This document shows, piece by piece, positions 52,270 to 60,970 of a stretch of DNA of 64,000 bases. Position 1 is the first letter of the stretch. Every line of letters begins with the position of its first letter. Source of the stretch: Comamonadaceae bacterium G21597-S1 (lineage in GTDB: Bacteria; Pseudomonadota; Gammaproteobacteria; Burkholderiales; Burkholderiaceae_C); NCBI GenBank assembly GCA_027214345.1, contig JAPWHR010000005.1, positions 239,783 through 303,782 on the forward strand. The letters run 5' to 3'. The position numbers were made by a program, and so were the translations under genes. The notes under the pieces are model-generated. The model saw nothing but the letters and a program-made list of their open reading frames with translations. It was not told where the DNA came from and searched no databases.

Positions 52270-55200
52270 TCATCGCGACGACGACTTCAGCATGTTTGGC
52301 TCGGGCGCCGCCACCGCCTGCGGTGGCAGCCACAGTTCGATCACCCCCGGGCGTGCCTGCAGCGAGGCCGGCAGTTCGCGCAGCCGCACGGCATCGGCCT
52401 GGCTCACCCAGGGCGCCTGGATGTAGCTGGCGATGGCGCGCGCACAGGCGCGACCGCCGGCATCGTGGATCACCAGCGTCGGCGTCGGCCAGGCCACGGG
52501 ACGGCGCTGCTGGCGCAGGTCGGCGCTGCGCACCACGTTCTCGATCGGCGCCACCAGCAATGGCACGTCGGGGTCGGCCTGCAGTGCCTGGCGCAGCGCG
52601 GTGGCCGGCAAGCGGGTGTTCTCGTCGTAGATCTGCATGTACAGCGTGCTGGTGGCGTCCTGACGGGCGCAGCTCTGCAGTGTCGGCATGGCCGTGGTGT
52701 CGGCGCCCGTGGGGGCCGGTGCGACCAGCACCGGGGCCGCGGCGGGCACGGCGGTGCCGGCGGCTGCGGGTGCCGGCGTTGGCGTTGGCGTGGCGGGCTG
52801 CGGCGGCTCGGCCGCCGCCACGGTGTCCGCGGCCGGCTCGGTGCCCAGCATCCTGTCCAGTATCGGGAATCGGTCGGCCACCTGCTGCAACACGGCCGCG
52901 GTGTCGCTGCGTTGCTCCTCGGGCGAGGCCCCCGGGTGCCAGTAGCTCAGTGCCGTGGTCTGGCTCGGCGGCTTGAGCACCAGCGTGCACAGGCTGCCCT
53001 GCACGCGCCGGAACTGGGCCACGCAGGCTTCGCTCGGCGCCGGCACGCGGGCACATTCCTCGGTGATGCGTGCAGCCATGCGTTCGAGCCCGGCCTGCTC
53101 GAGCGGGCGCATCGACGGACTGGCGCGCAGCTCGAGCAGCATCGCGGCCTGGGTGATCACGTGTTCGGGCACCTGTGGACAACTGCCGTCGAATGCCTGC
53201 AGGCCCTTGGACACCTCGGTGAACAGTTGGCGCGCCTCGGTCTGCTGGTCGATGCGGTTGCGCTGGAGCTGGTCCTGCATCTGCCACAACGACAGCAGCA
53301 CGGTGCCCGAGGCGCCTACGCCCAGCGTGGTGCCGATCGCCGTGGCGCGCACGTTGCGCCGCCACAGCGGCTCCTTGCGGGCGACCTCGCCGGCCGGCGG
53401 CGAAGGCACCAGGCGCGCCGCGATGCGGATCTTGTGCCGCGCCGGCGTGCTCCAGCCCGGCAGCCGGCCCAGCCAGCGCTCGCGCATCGCGCGGCCGAAG
53501 TCCTCGCCCAGCCGGTGGTAACTCTCCCACTGCGCCTCGTCGAACGATTGGTCGCCGGTGGACTCGTGCGGGAATCCTGGATGGTTGCGGGCGTAGGCCA
53601 GCAGGTCGATGTCCAGCGCGTCGTGCAGGTTGGGCTTGATGACCAGCAAGGTGCCTTCGGGGCGCACCGGGGGGCCTGGCCGGCCGTCGGCCAACGCCGG
53701 TCCGGGCCGCTCGCGGTAGCGGATGCGCGCAAGCAGCACGCCGCGGCTGGAATGCACGTTGCCCATGTCCTCGGGCGACAACACGGTGAGATCGGCCGTC
53801 TCGCCCGGGAACAGGCTGGCGGCCTCCTCGCGTGTATAGAACTCGATCTCGGCGCCGAAGTCGATGCGGGCCTTGCGCACCAGGTTCTCCAGGTCGCCGA
53901 ATTCGTAGCGCCCGTCGGCTCCGGCGTCGGACAGGATGATGAAGTCGAGCTCGCGCTTGAGCAGGGCATAGACGCCGGTGTTCTCGAAATGGCCACCGTC
54001 GGACAGGTACCACCACGGGCGTTCCACGCCGAAGAAGGTGGCCGACGCCTCGCTGGCCAGCATCATCGGCTTGGGGATCAGCCGCCACGACCATCGGCTG
54101 AGCCAGCGTAGCTCGACCCGCTCGCGCGGTGCGCGCATCCAGTGGCCGAGCCGCACGCCCAGGAAATACAGCAGCAACGCCAGGCCACGCGAGGTGTAGG
54201 CGCCGGCGCCGGGCGAAGCGGCCGCGCCTGATACCGCGACCCAGCGACCCAGCGTGCCGGCATCGTGGTCGTCCTGCAGCGCGACGAATTCGCGCGGGCC
54301 GATCTCGAAGCCGCGCCAGCTGGCCGTGACGGCCGTGCCCTTGCGGTCCGCGTTGAACAGGCCGCTCTTGTCGTCGCGGGTCTGGTTCAGGCAGGTGTTG
54401 ACCAGGTGGATCGGCCCGCCGCGGGTCTCCGGCCGGTAGTGCTGCAGGCTGGTGTCGTCACCACGCACCACGCGCGTGACATCGGCACGCACGCCGTTTT
54501 CGTCGGCCAGGTTGCGCGCCACGTTGCCCACGGCCAGGTAGGCGCGCGTCAGGCGCGCACGGTAGAAGCTGTGCAGCGACGAGGTGTTGGCCATCTGAAT
54601 GTTGCCGGCCGACAGCAGGATCCAGGCCAGCAACGCGGCCAGCAGCAGGCTGGCGCGCATCCAGGCCGGCACGTTGCGCAGCGCGGCAAAGGTCTCGGGC
54701 GCGAACACGAACCACTGCAGCAGCACCATCCAGGCCATCACGAGCACCAGCACGCCGAACAGGCTGCCGATGTCGAGCAGGCGGGGCAGCCATTCGCGTG
54801 TGCGCACGTTGGTCTCGGAGGCGATCTTCTGCAGTGGCTGCACCAGGGCCCGCAACACGACGATCAACACGCTGCCGGCGCCGACGCCGCGCCACAACCA
54901 CTGGTTGCCGGTCTGCAACTCCTCCAGGATCCACCAGCTCAGCCGGTCCAGAGCGCCGATGCCGAGCAAGGCCAGGGTGGCGAGCATGACCCAGCGCAAC
55001 ATGCGCGTCAGCATGTTGCGCATGCGGGCGACCTTGAGTGCGTGGGGGGTCTTGTCCATCGCCAGCCACCCCATGGTCGCGACCTGGCCGATCACCACCG
55101 AGCCCAGTGCCAGCGCACCGGCGCCCGGCCAGGTCAGGCTGTGGCGCACGGGGTCGAGCACCCCGTTGGCATACAGGCTGCGCAGCAGGCTGAATGCACC

Positions 55201-56037
55201 GTAGGCGATACCCAGCACGAAGACCAGGTCGCGCCATCCGAGCCGGGTCGCCGTGGCGGTCGGATCCGGTCCGTCACGCGCCGCCCAGTAACCGGCGATC
55301 AGGCCCGGCGCCAGGGCGGTCCACATGGCCAGCGACAGCGCCCACCAGGCGGTATGCCAGGGCGCCCAGGCATGGGGATCGAGCACCTGCAGGCTGTGTT
55401 GCCAAAGGTGGGGCAATACGACGACCAGGCCGAGTGCGATGCAGGCGAACATGAACTCGGCGTGGATCGCCAGCCAGGCGCGCAGGTAGGTGACGATGGC
55501 CATGCCGATGTCGCGCGAGCCGCCCGGGGTGAGATAACGTCCGTTGCGGCGCAGCCAGCCCAGCACGGGCGAGTGGCTCGACGCCATCAGTTGCCGGGCC
55601 CGCTGCTGGCCGTAGGTGGCGACCAGCCGACCGTACATGGCGCCGATGTAGCCGCCGCCGGAGACCGTGGAGAGATAGTCCAGGCGCCCGAACAGGCCGC
55701 CCGGCGTGGCGCCGGGTGCCGTCGCGTCGCTGGCGCCCGGGCGGTCCTGCGCCATGGCGCGCATCAGGCCCAGCGCGAAGGTGGCGCTGCGGATACCTCC
55801 TCCCGACAGGGCCAGGCCCACGCGCGGCAGTGCCAGCGGATCCGCCTGTGGATCCGCCTGCGGATCCTGCACCGACGCCTCGGCCAGCACCTGGCGCCGG
55901 CGCTCGGCCAGCGCGCTGCGCTCGGCCGCCTGCAGCGCTGACCAGGAGTCGGGCAGGCCCGACCATGCAGGCATGTCCTGCGTCGGGGAGGCGCCGGCGT
56001 CGGTCGCGGCATCGGTGGCGGCAGTGCTGCTGGGCAT
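52270..56037 (-). CDS. Large patatin-like protein with membrane insertion
   Basis: A 1255-residue protein. The patatin oxyanion motif LALSGGGIRSATFALGL (about 77-91) and the catalytic Ser126 in LSTVSGGGYIG are followed by an insert with several hydrophobic helices (about 185-480). The dyad partner then appears as Asp680 in LSDGGHFENTGVYALL. A helix near 905-920 and a Pro/Ala linker lead to a C-terminal domain (about 1110-1230) that resembles LytR_C-like folds. Probably an integral-membrane phospholipase or acyl hydrolase. ATG 56037 is preferred. Divergent from MscS. Confidence 0.85.
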   Translation of the reverse strand: MPSSTAATDAATDAGASPTQDMPAWSGLPDSWSALQAAERSALAERRRQVLAEASVQDPQADPQADPLALPRVGLALSGGGIRSATFALGLMRAMAQDRPGASDATAPGATPGGLFGRLDYLSTVSGGGYIGAMYGRLVATYGQQRARQLMASSHSPVLGWLRRNGRYLTPGGSRDIGMAIVTYLRAWLAIHAEFMFACIALGLVVVLPHLWQHSLQVLDPHAWAPWHTAWWALSLAMWTALAPGLIAGYWAARDGPDPTATATRLGWRDLVFVLGIAYGAFSLLRSLYANGVLDPVRHSLTWPGAGALALGSVVIGQVATMGWLAMDKTPHALKVARMRNMLTRMLRWVMLATLALLGIGALDRLSWWILEELQTGNQWLWRGVGAGSVLIVVLRALVQPLQKIASETNVRTREWLPRLLDIGSLFGVLVLVMAWMVLLQWFVFAPETFAALRNVPAWMRASLLLAALLAWILLSAGNIQMANTSSLHSFYRARLTRAYLAVGNVARNLADENGVRADVTRVVRGDDTSLQHYRPETRGGPIHLVNTCLNQTRDDKSGLFNADRKGTAVTASWRGFEIGPREFVALQDDHDAGTLGRWVAVSGAAASPGAGAYTSRGLALLLYFLGVRLGHWMRAPRERVELRWLSRWSWRLIPKPMMLASEASATFFGVERPWWYLSDGGHFENTGVYALLKRELDFIILSDAGADGRYEFGDLENLVRKARIDFGAEIEFYTREEAASLFPGETADLTVLSPEDMGNVHSSRGVLLARIRYRERPGPALADGRPGPPVRPEGTLLVIKPNLHDALDIDLLAYARNHPGFPHESTGDQSFDEAQWESYHRLGEDFGRAMRERWLGRLPGWSTPARHKIRIAARLVPSPPAGEVARKEPLWRRNVRATAIGTTLGVGASGTVLLSLWQMQDQLQRNRIDQQTEARQLFTEVSKGLQAFDGSCPQVPEHVITQAAMLLELRASPSMRPLEQAGLERMAARITEECARVPAPSEACVAQFRRVQGSLCTLVLKPPSQTTALSYWHPGASPEEQRSDTAAVLQQVADRFPILDRMLGTEPAADTVAAAEPPQPATPTPTPAPAAAGTAVPAAAPVLVAPAPTGADTTAMPTLQSCARQDATSTLYMQIYDENTRLPATALRQALQADPDVPLLVAPIENVVRSADLRQQRRPVAWPTPTLVIHDAGGRACARAIASYIQAPWVSQADAVRLRELPASLQARPGVIELWLPPQAVAAPEPNMLKSSSR
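55838..55868. repeat. 12-bp tandem repeat inside the patatin gene
   Basis: GGATCCGCCTGT is followed by GGATCCGCCTGC and the start of a third copy. It encodes a repeating Gln-Ala-Asp-Pro linker before the catalytic domain (about residues 58-68). Such short repeats can change copy number. Confidence 0.7.
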
Positions 56038-56155
56038 GGCGGGTCCCTTGCGTCGCAGGTCCGCATCCCCTTGCAGCGCGCAGCAAGGGGGCCGGACCCT
56101 CTGGCGCACCATAACAGGTTCCGGACGGCAATACACATGCCGTACAGTCGATGGC

Positions 56156-57286
56156 ATGAACCGTCTGAGCACATTTCTGAGCGAGCATATCGGGATCGAG
56201 TTGTGGGTCGCCTCGCTGATCGCGATCGCGCTGGTCACGGTGGCGCTGAACCAGGTGGCGCAGGTGCTGCTGCGCCATGCGGCCAAGGTCACGTCCCGCA
56301 CGACGTCGGTCTGGGACGACGCTCTGGTGCAGACGGCGAGCCGTCCGGTGCTCGCCGCGATGTGGGTGATCGGTGCCAGCGTGATGGCCCGGGTCGTGCA
56401 GCGCCAGGTGGAGGAGCCGTTCCTGGCCGAGGCCATGGCCTTGCGCGACGTGGCGCTGATCATCTGCGCCGCATGGTTCCTGTGGCGTTTTATCGGCAAG
56501 GTGGGGAGCAACATCGTGTCGCTGCGCGAGCAGCGTGGCGAGGACGTGGATCACACCACGGTCGACGCCCTGGGCAAGTTGTCGCGGCTGGTGACGCTGA
56601 TCGTCGCCATCCTGATGGCCGCGCAGACGCTGGGCTTCCAGATCACCGGCCTGCTCGCGCTCGGCGGCGTCGGCGGCATCGCGGTCGGTTTCGCGGCCAA
56701 GGACCTGCTGGCCAACTTCTTCGGCGGCCTGACGATCTACCTGGACCGGCCCTTCTCGGTCGGCGAATGGATCCGCTCGCCGGACAAGAGCCTGGAGGGC
56801 ACGGTCGAATACATCAGCTGGCGCCATACCCGGATCCGGGCCTTCAACAAGAACCCGATCTACGTGCCCAATGCCGTGTTCACCAGCATCGTGGTGGAGA
56901 ACCCCTCGCGCATGAGTCACCGCCGCATCAAGGAAACGATCGGCCTGCGGTACGACGATTTCGCCGTGGTGCCGGCGGTCGTGGACGACATCCGCGACAT
57001 GCTGCGCGAGCATCCCGAGATCGACACGACGCAGACACTGATCGTCAACTTCAACCAGTTCGCCGGCTCGTCGCTGGACCTGATGATCTACACCTTCACC
57101 AAGACCACGGTCTGGGTGAAGTACCACGAGGTCAAGCAGGACGTGTTGATCCGGATCGGCCAGATCATCGAGCGCCATGGCGCCGAGATTGCGTTCCCGA
57201 CCCGCACGCTGCATCTGCACGGCGGCGAGCTGCCGCCCGCGCAGGCGCCCGAGGCCGCAGCGCCGGCGCCGGACAGCCGCGACTAG
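56156..57286 (+). CDS. MscS-family mechanosensitive channel
   Basis: A 376-residue channel protein. About four N-terminal helices end in the pore-lining LLALGGVGGIAVGFAAKDL, followed by NFFGGLTIYLDRPFSVGEWI and the cytoplasmic MscS beta and alpha/beta domains (to about residue 345). It should open on membrane tension to protect against osmotic shock. Divergent from the patatin gene by 118 bp and convergent with the zinc phospholipase-like gene. Confidence 0.94.
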   Translation: MNRLSTFLSEHIGIELWVASLIAIALVTVALNQVAQVLLRHAAKVTSRTTSVWDDALVQTASRPVLAAMWVIGASVMARVVQRQVEEPFLAEAMALRDVALIICAAWFLWRFIGKVGSNIVSLREQRGEDVDHTTVDALGKLSRLVTLIVAILMAAQTLGFQITGLLALGGVGGIAVGFAAKDLLANFFGGLTIYLDRPFSVGEWIRSPDKSLEGTVEYISWRHTRIRAFNKNPIYVPNAVFTSIVVENPSRMSHRRIKETIGLRYDDFAVVPAVVDDIRDMLREHPEIDTTQTLIVNFNQFAGSSLDLMIYTFTKTTVWVKYHEVKQDVLIRIGQIIERHGAEIAFPTRTLHLHGGELPPAQAPEAAAPAPDSRD

Positions 57287-57318
57287 GCCGCCGCCGCAAC
57301 ACGCCCGGGCCCGCAGGG

Positions 57319-58674
57319 TTACGGCTGCTGCTGCCGCGCCGCGCGCAGGATGCCGCGTACCGTGTTGCGGCTGTGCGCCCCGAACCGGGCCAGCAACTGC
57401 GCCACCTGGCGCTCGAGGTCGGCGCGTTGAGACGGCCCTTGTTTGTCGATGTCGTCCAGCAGGCGGATGCCGGCCTCCTTGACCCCGAAGTCGAACGCCG
57501 GATCGGAGACGTAGCCCGCCGGCACCGTGGCCAGGATGGTGCGCACGGTCTGCTCGGCACTCTCGTGGGCTTCGCGCGCCACGGTGTCGCGGGCGTACAG
57601 CGGCGACCAGGCCGGATAGGCTGCGTCGCGCCGCGACTCGCGCAAGGCGTTGTCGAGTGGGGTGTCGGTTCCGGCGCGCGCGCTGCGCACCATCGACTCG
57701 TTCTGGAATTTCTCGAGCGCGAGATGGCGGTTGGACAGCAGCACGATCAGGTTGTCGCGGTGCTTCGGAAACCCGGCCATGGCCAGCACGTTGGTGCCGA
57801 TCAGGCCCAGCGTGGAGTCGCCGGGCGAGAGGTCGGCGTGGTAGGGCTGGGTCAGGTCCTGGATGTAGTGCAGTGCCAGTCCGGCAAAACGCCAGCCCCA
57901 GTAGTCGTGGCCGGTACGGAATGCGAGCGCGGACAGGCTGCTGTACTGCTGGATGCGCATCAGCGGGTAGGTGCGCTGTATGAACGGCGCGGCCTTGTAG
58001 ATCAGCCAGTCCTGGTGGTAGAAGCCCATGTGGAACGGCGCCTGCGTCGCGTAATACAGCGCCGGATTGCCGAACGGCAGGGTGCCGAAGCCGTAGCGCT
58101 TGCCCCATTCGCTGGGGCTGTCGTCCCACAGGTTGATGTCCAGCCCGTAGTCGGGTTCGTCGGATGCGCTGGCCAGCACGTCCAGCGGCGCGACCGCCTC
58201 ACCCGGATCGACACGCACGAAGCGCCGCTCGTCGTTGTCCTGCTCGGGCAGGAAGTTCACCGCGTCATGCGGCAGCCGCTGCGCCGGATCCGGCGTACGG
58301 CGCAGGTCCGGTTGCAGGTACAACGCGAACCGGCTCAGCGGCGAGATGCGCAAGGCGGCCAGGAACGCCTGCCGCCGCTCGGCATCACTGCGCGACGCGT
58401 CGGCGCGAAACACCAGGGTGTCGGCGCGCGGCGCGTAATGCGGCATGTGGGTGCGGGCCCAGGTCTCCTGGCTGGCGAGCAGGTCGGCGATCGGTTTCTC
58501 CTGCGCCCGCAGAAACAGTTCCAGCGGCTCGGCGAGCACGGGCGCGGCCTGCGCGAGCTCGGGCATGGTGTCGAACGCACGGTAGGTGGGCAGCGTGTGG
58601 TTGCTCCAGGCCCAGGCGCCGGCCTGGGCCAGGGTCAGCGCGGCGGACAGCAGCCATCGGATGGGGTGGTTCAT
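57319..58674 (-). CDS. Zinc-dependent phospholipase C/S1-P1 nuclease superfamily secreted protein
   Basis: A 451-residue exported protein. The signal peptide appears to be cleaved after Ala22 (AGAWA), leaving Trp23 as the mature N-terminus in WSNH, as in zinc phospholipase C, where the N-terminal Trp binds zinc. The ligand pattern H-x3-D-x5-H occurs at His269, Asp273, His279 and H-x3-E at His317, Glu321, the same spacing as in the Bacillus enzyme (His118, Asp122, His128, His142, Glu146). It is probably a phospholipase C or related phosphoesterase in the periplasm; the substrate is unproven. Confidence 0.78.
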   Translation of the reverse strand: MNHPIRWLLSAALTLAQAGAWAWSNHTLPTYRAFDTMPELAQAAPVLAEPLELFLRAQEKPIADLLASQETWARTHMPHYAPRADTLVFRADASRSDAERRQAFLAALRISPLSRFALYLQPDLRRTPDPAQRLPHDAVNFLPEQDNDERRFVRVDPGEAVAPLDVLASASDEPDYGLDINLWDDSPSEWGKRYGFGTLPFGNPALYYATQAPFHMGFYHQDWLIYKAAPFIQRTYPLMRIQQYSSLSALAFRTGHDYWGWRFAGLALHYIQDLTQPYHADLSPGDSTLGLIGTNVLAMAGFPKHRDNLIVLLSNRHLALEKFQNESMVRSARAGTDTPLDNALRESRRDAAYPAWSPLYARDTVAREAHESAEQTVRTILATVPAGYVSDPAFDFGVKEAGIRLLDDIDKQGPSQRADLERQVAQLLARFGAHSRNTVRGILRAARQQQP

Positions 58675-58702
58675 GGTGGCGCTCCGGCGCCGGCGCGGCG
58701 CG

Positions 58703-59674
58703 TCATTCGGACTTGAGTCCGGCCTTGGCCGCGACCGTGGCCCAGCGTTCCTTGTCGCTGCGCAGGTACGGCGTCAGTTCGGCCAGCGTCATCGGACGGA
58801 TCAAGATGCCTTGCCGGTTGTAGCGCTCGACCACGGCGGCATCGGCCATCACCGATGCAATTGCATCGTGCAACCGGCTCAACACGGGCTGTGGCGTGCC
58901 GGCCGGGGCCATGATCACCACCCATCCCGCGTATTCGATGTCGTAGCCGGACTCCTTGAGAGACGGGACGTCGGGCAGTTGCGCCACACGCTGCGGCGTG
59001 GTCACGCCGAGCGCGCGCAGCTTGCCGGCCTCGATGTTGCCCTTGGCCGCCGCGACGCTGTCGACCATGGCCTGGATCTGGCCGGCCAGCAGATCCTGGG
59101 ACGCGGGCCCCGAGCCCTTGTACGGCACGTGCAGCATGTCGATGCCGGCCACCTGCTTGATCAGTTCGCCCAGGAAATGGTTGGTGCTGCCGTTGCCGGC
59201 GGAACCATAGTTGATCGTGCCCGGGTGCTGGCGCGCATGGTCGACGAACTCGCGCATCGTCCTGGCCGGCACGGCCGGGTTGACCACCAGCACGGTCGGA
59301 AACTGCCCGATCAGCGCCACCGGCGCGAAGTCCTTGACCGGGTCGAACGGCAGCCTGACCCCCAGCGCCGGCGCGAACGCGTGGCTGCTGCCGGTGGCCA
59401 CCAGCAGCGTGTAGCCGTCGGGCGCCGAGCGCGCGACGAACTCCGATGCGATCACGCCGTTGGCGCCGGGCTTGTTCTCCGGCACGACCGGCTGCTTGAG
59501 CACGGCCGCGAGTTTCTCGCCGACCAGCCGCGCGGCGATGTCGGTCCCGCCGCCGGGCGGGAATGGAATCACGAGCCGGATCGCGCGCTCGGGGAAGGCC
59601 TGGGCCTGCGCCGGTGTGCCCAGCAGGGGCACGATCAGGCAGGCGCAACACAGCATCAGGAATCTCTTGGGCAT
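58703..59674 (-). CDS. Bug/TctC-family periplasmic solute-binding protein
   Basis: A 323-residue Bug receptor. Signal peptide MPKRFLMLCCACLIVPLLG ends near AQAQA. Family motifs LVIPFPPGGGTD, PENKPGANGVIA, YGSAGNGSTNHFLGEL and VPYKGSGPASQDLLAGQ are present. The ATG at 59674 gives the signal peptide; upstream codons are not signal-like. It stands alone, following the SDR gene on the same strand by about 160 bp, and has no TctAB permease nearby. Confidence 0.93.
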   Translation of the reverse strand: MPKRFLMLCCACLIVPLLGTPAQAQAFPERAIRLVIPFPPGGGTDIAARLVGEKLAAVLKQPVVPENKPGANGVIASEFVARSAPDGYTLLVATGSSHAFAPALGVRLPFDPVKDFAPVALIGQFPTVLVVNPAVPARTMREFVDHARQHPGTINYGSAGNGSTNHFLGELIKQVAGIDMLHVPYKGSGPASQDLLAGQIQAMVDSVAAAKGNIEAGKLRALGVTTPQRVAQLPDVPSLKESGYDIEYAGWVVIMAPAGTPQPVLSRLHDAIASVMADAAVVERYNRQGILIRPMTLAELTPYLRSDKERWATVAAKAGLKSE

Positions 59675-59835
59675 GGGGGTCTCCACGATCAGGTCCAGGG
59701 GCAGGGTCTGCGGGTGGCGCCGCCGCACCGCGCCTGCGCAGCGCCATTATGTGCGGCTGGAACGCACATCGGGCAGGCGTTCATCCACCGTTGGTGCCAT
59801 CAGCGCCGGGACCGGGGTCCGTGCCCGGCCGGGGA

Positions 59836-60852
59836 TCAGGCCGCGGCGGCCAGCATGTGTTCCGTGGCCTCCCACAAACGATCGGCCAGCGCGGTGTCCA
59901 TGATGTGGGGGGCATGACCGGAGATGCGGTTGCCCGGTTCGGCCGGTTCGCCCTGGCGGCAATCCTCCAGGTAGAGGCCACCGTGGCCTGCCAACGCCGG
60001 CGACGTGGCCGCCCAGACGCTGGTCGATGCCCCCTGGGCCGGATTCTTGAACAGGTCCAGCGGCGTTCCGTCGTCCTTGAACCAGCCCATGGCACGCATC
60101 TCCTCGGTCGGCAGGAATTTCTGCAATCCGGTCATGATGCCGCCCGGGTGCACCGCGTTGGCGGTGATGCCGTGCGCGCCATGGCGCAGGTGCAGGCCGA
60201 GCGCGAACAGGGCGTTGGCACTCTTGGCCTGGCCGTAGGCCTTCCACTTGTCGTAGGGGCGGTACTCAAAGTGGATGTCGTCGAGCACGACTGTCGACAG
60301 CTTGTGCCCGGACGAACTCAGGCACACCACGCGCGCGTCGCTGCAGGCGTCGGCCGCCGCCTGCAAGGCCGGCAACAGAGCCTGGGTCAGGGCAAAGTGG
60401 CCCACGTGGTTGGTCGCGAACTGCAACTCCCATCCGTCGGCGGTGCGGGTCAGCGGACAGGCCATGATGGCGGCGTTGTTCACCAGGATGTGCAGCGGCC
60501 TGCCAGCCTGGATCCAGGTGTCGGCGCAGCGCCGCACGCTGGCGAGGCTGGCCAGGTCCAGTTGCAGCACCGCGATCTCGGAATGCGGAAACTGCTGGCG
60601 CAGCAAGGTGGCGCTGGCTTCGCCCTGCACCAGGTTGCGCACGGCCAGGGTCACGGACGCTCCGGCCGACGCCAGGGCACGTGATGTCTCCAGGCCCAGG
60701 CCGGCCGCGCCGCCGGTCACGATGGCATGGCGGCCCTGCAGCGAGATGCCTTCGAGCACCTCTAGCGCCGTGCTGCGGGCGCCGAACGGCGAAACGATGC
60801 GTGTTGCGCCGGCCAGCGGTGGCGGCGACGGGGTGGGGGTGGTAGCGTCCAT
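59836..60852 (-). CDS. Short-chain dehydrogenase/reductase (retinol-dehydrogenase-like)
   Basis: A 338-residue SDR with a cofactor motif TGGAAGLGLETSRAL, the NNAAIM segment and the catalytic S-Y-K set (SSSGH, then YGQAKSANALF). It has an N-terminal extension of about 35 residues and the long C-terminal portion of the retinol-dehydrogenase-like or light-dependent oxidoreductase group. An NADP-dependent alcohol or ketone oxidoreductase in the cytoplasm; substrate unknown. Confidence 0.9.
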   Translation of the reverse strand: MDATTPTPSPPPLAGATRIVSPFGARSTALEVLEGISLQGRHAIVTGGAAGLGLETSRALASAGASVTLAVRNLVQGEASATLLRQQFPHSEIAVLQLDLASLASVRRCADTWIQAGRPLHILVNNAAIMACPLTRTADGWELQFATNHVGHFALTQALLPALQAAADACSDARVVCLSSSGHKLSTVVLDDIHFEYRPYDKWKAYGQAKSANALFALGLHLRHGAHGITANAVHPGGIMTGLQKFLPTEEMRAMGWFKDDGTPLDLFKNPAQGASTSVWAATSPALAGHGGLYLEDCRQGEPAEPGNRISGHAPHIMDTALADRLWEATEHMLAAAA

Positions 60853-60970
60853 GGCGAGCCATGATAACGACCCGGTTCTGCCGTGCGCGGGCGGGTGCCT
60901 GGCCGTCGCCGCAGGCGCGGGGTCCCTGGCATGCGATTGGCGGCAGACTCCGGGCCGTGTGCTGCGGGAT

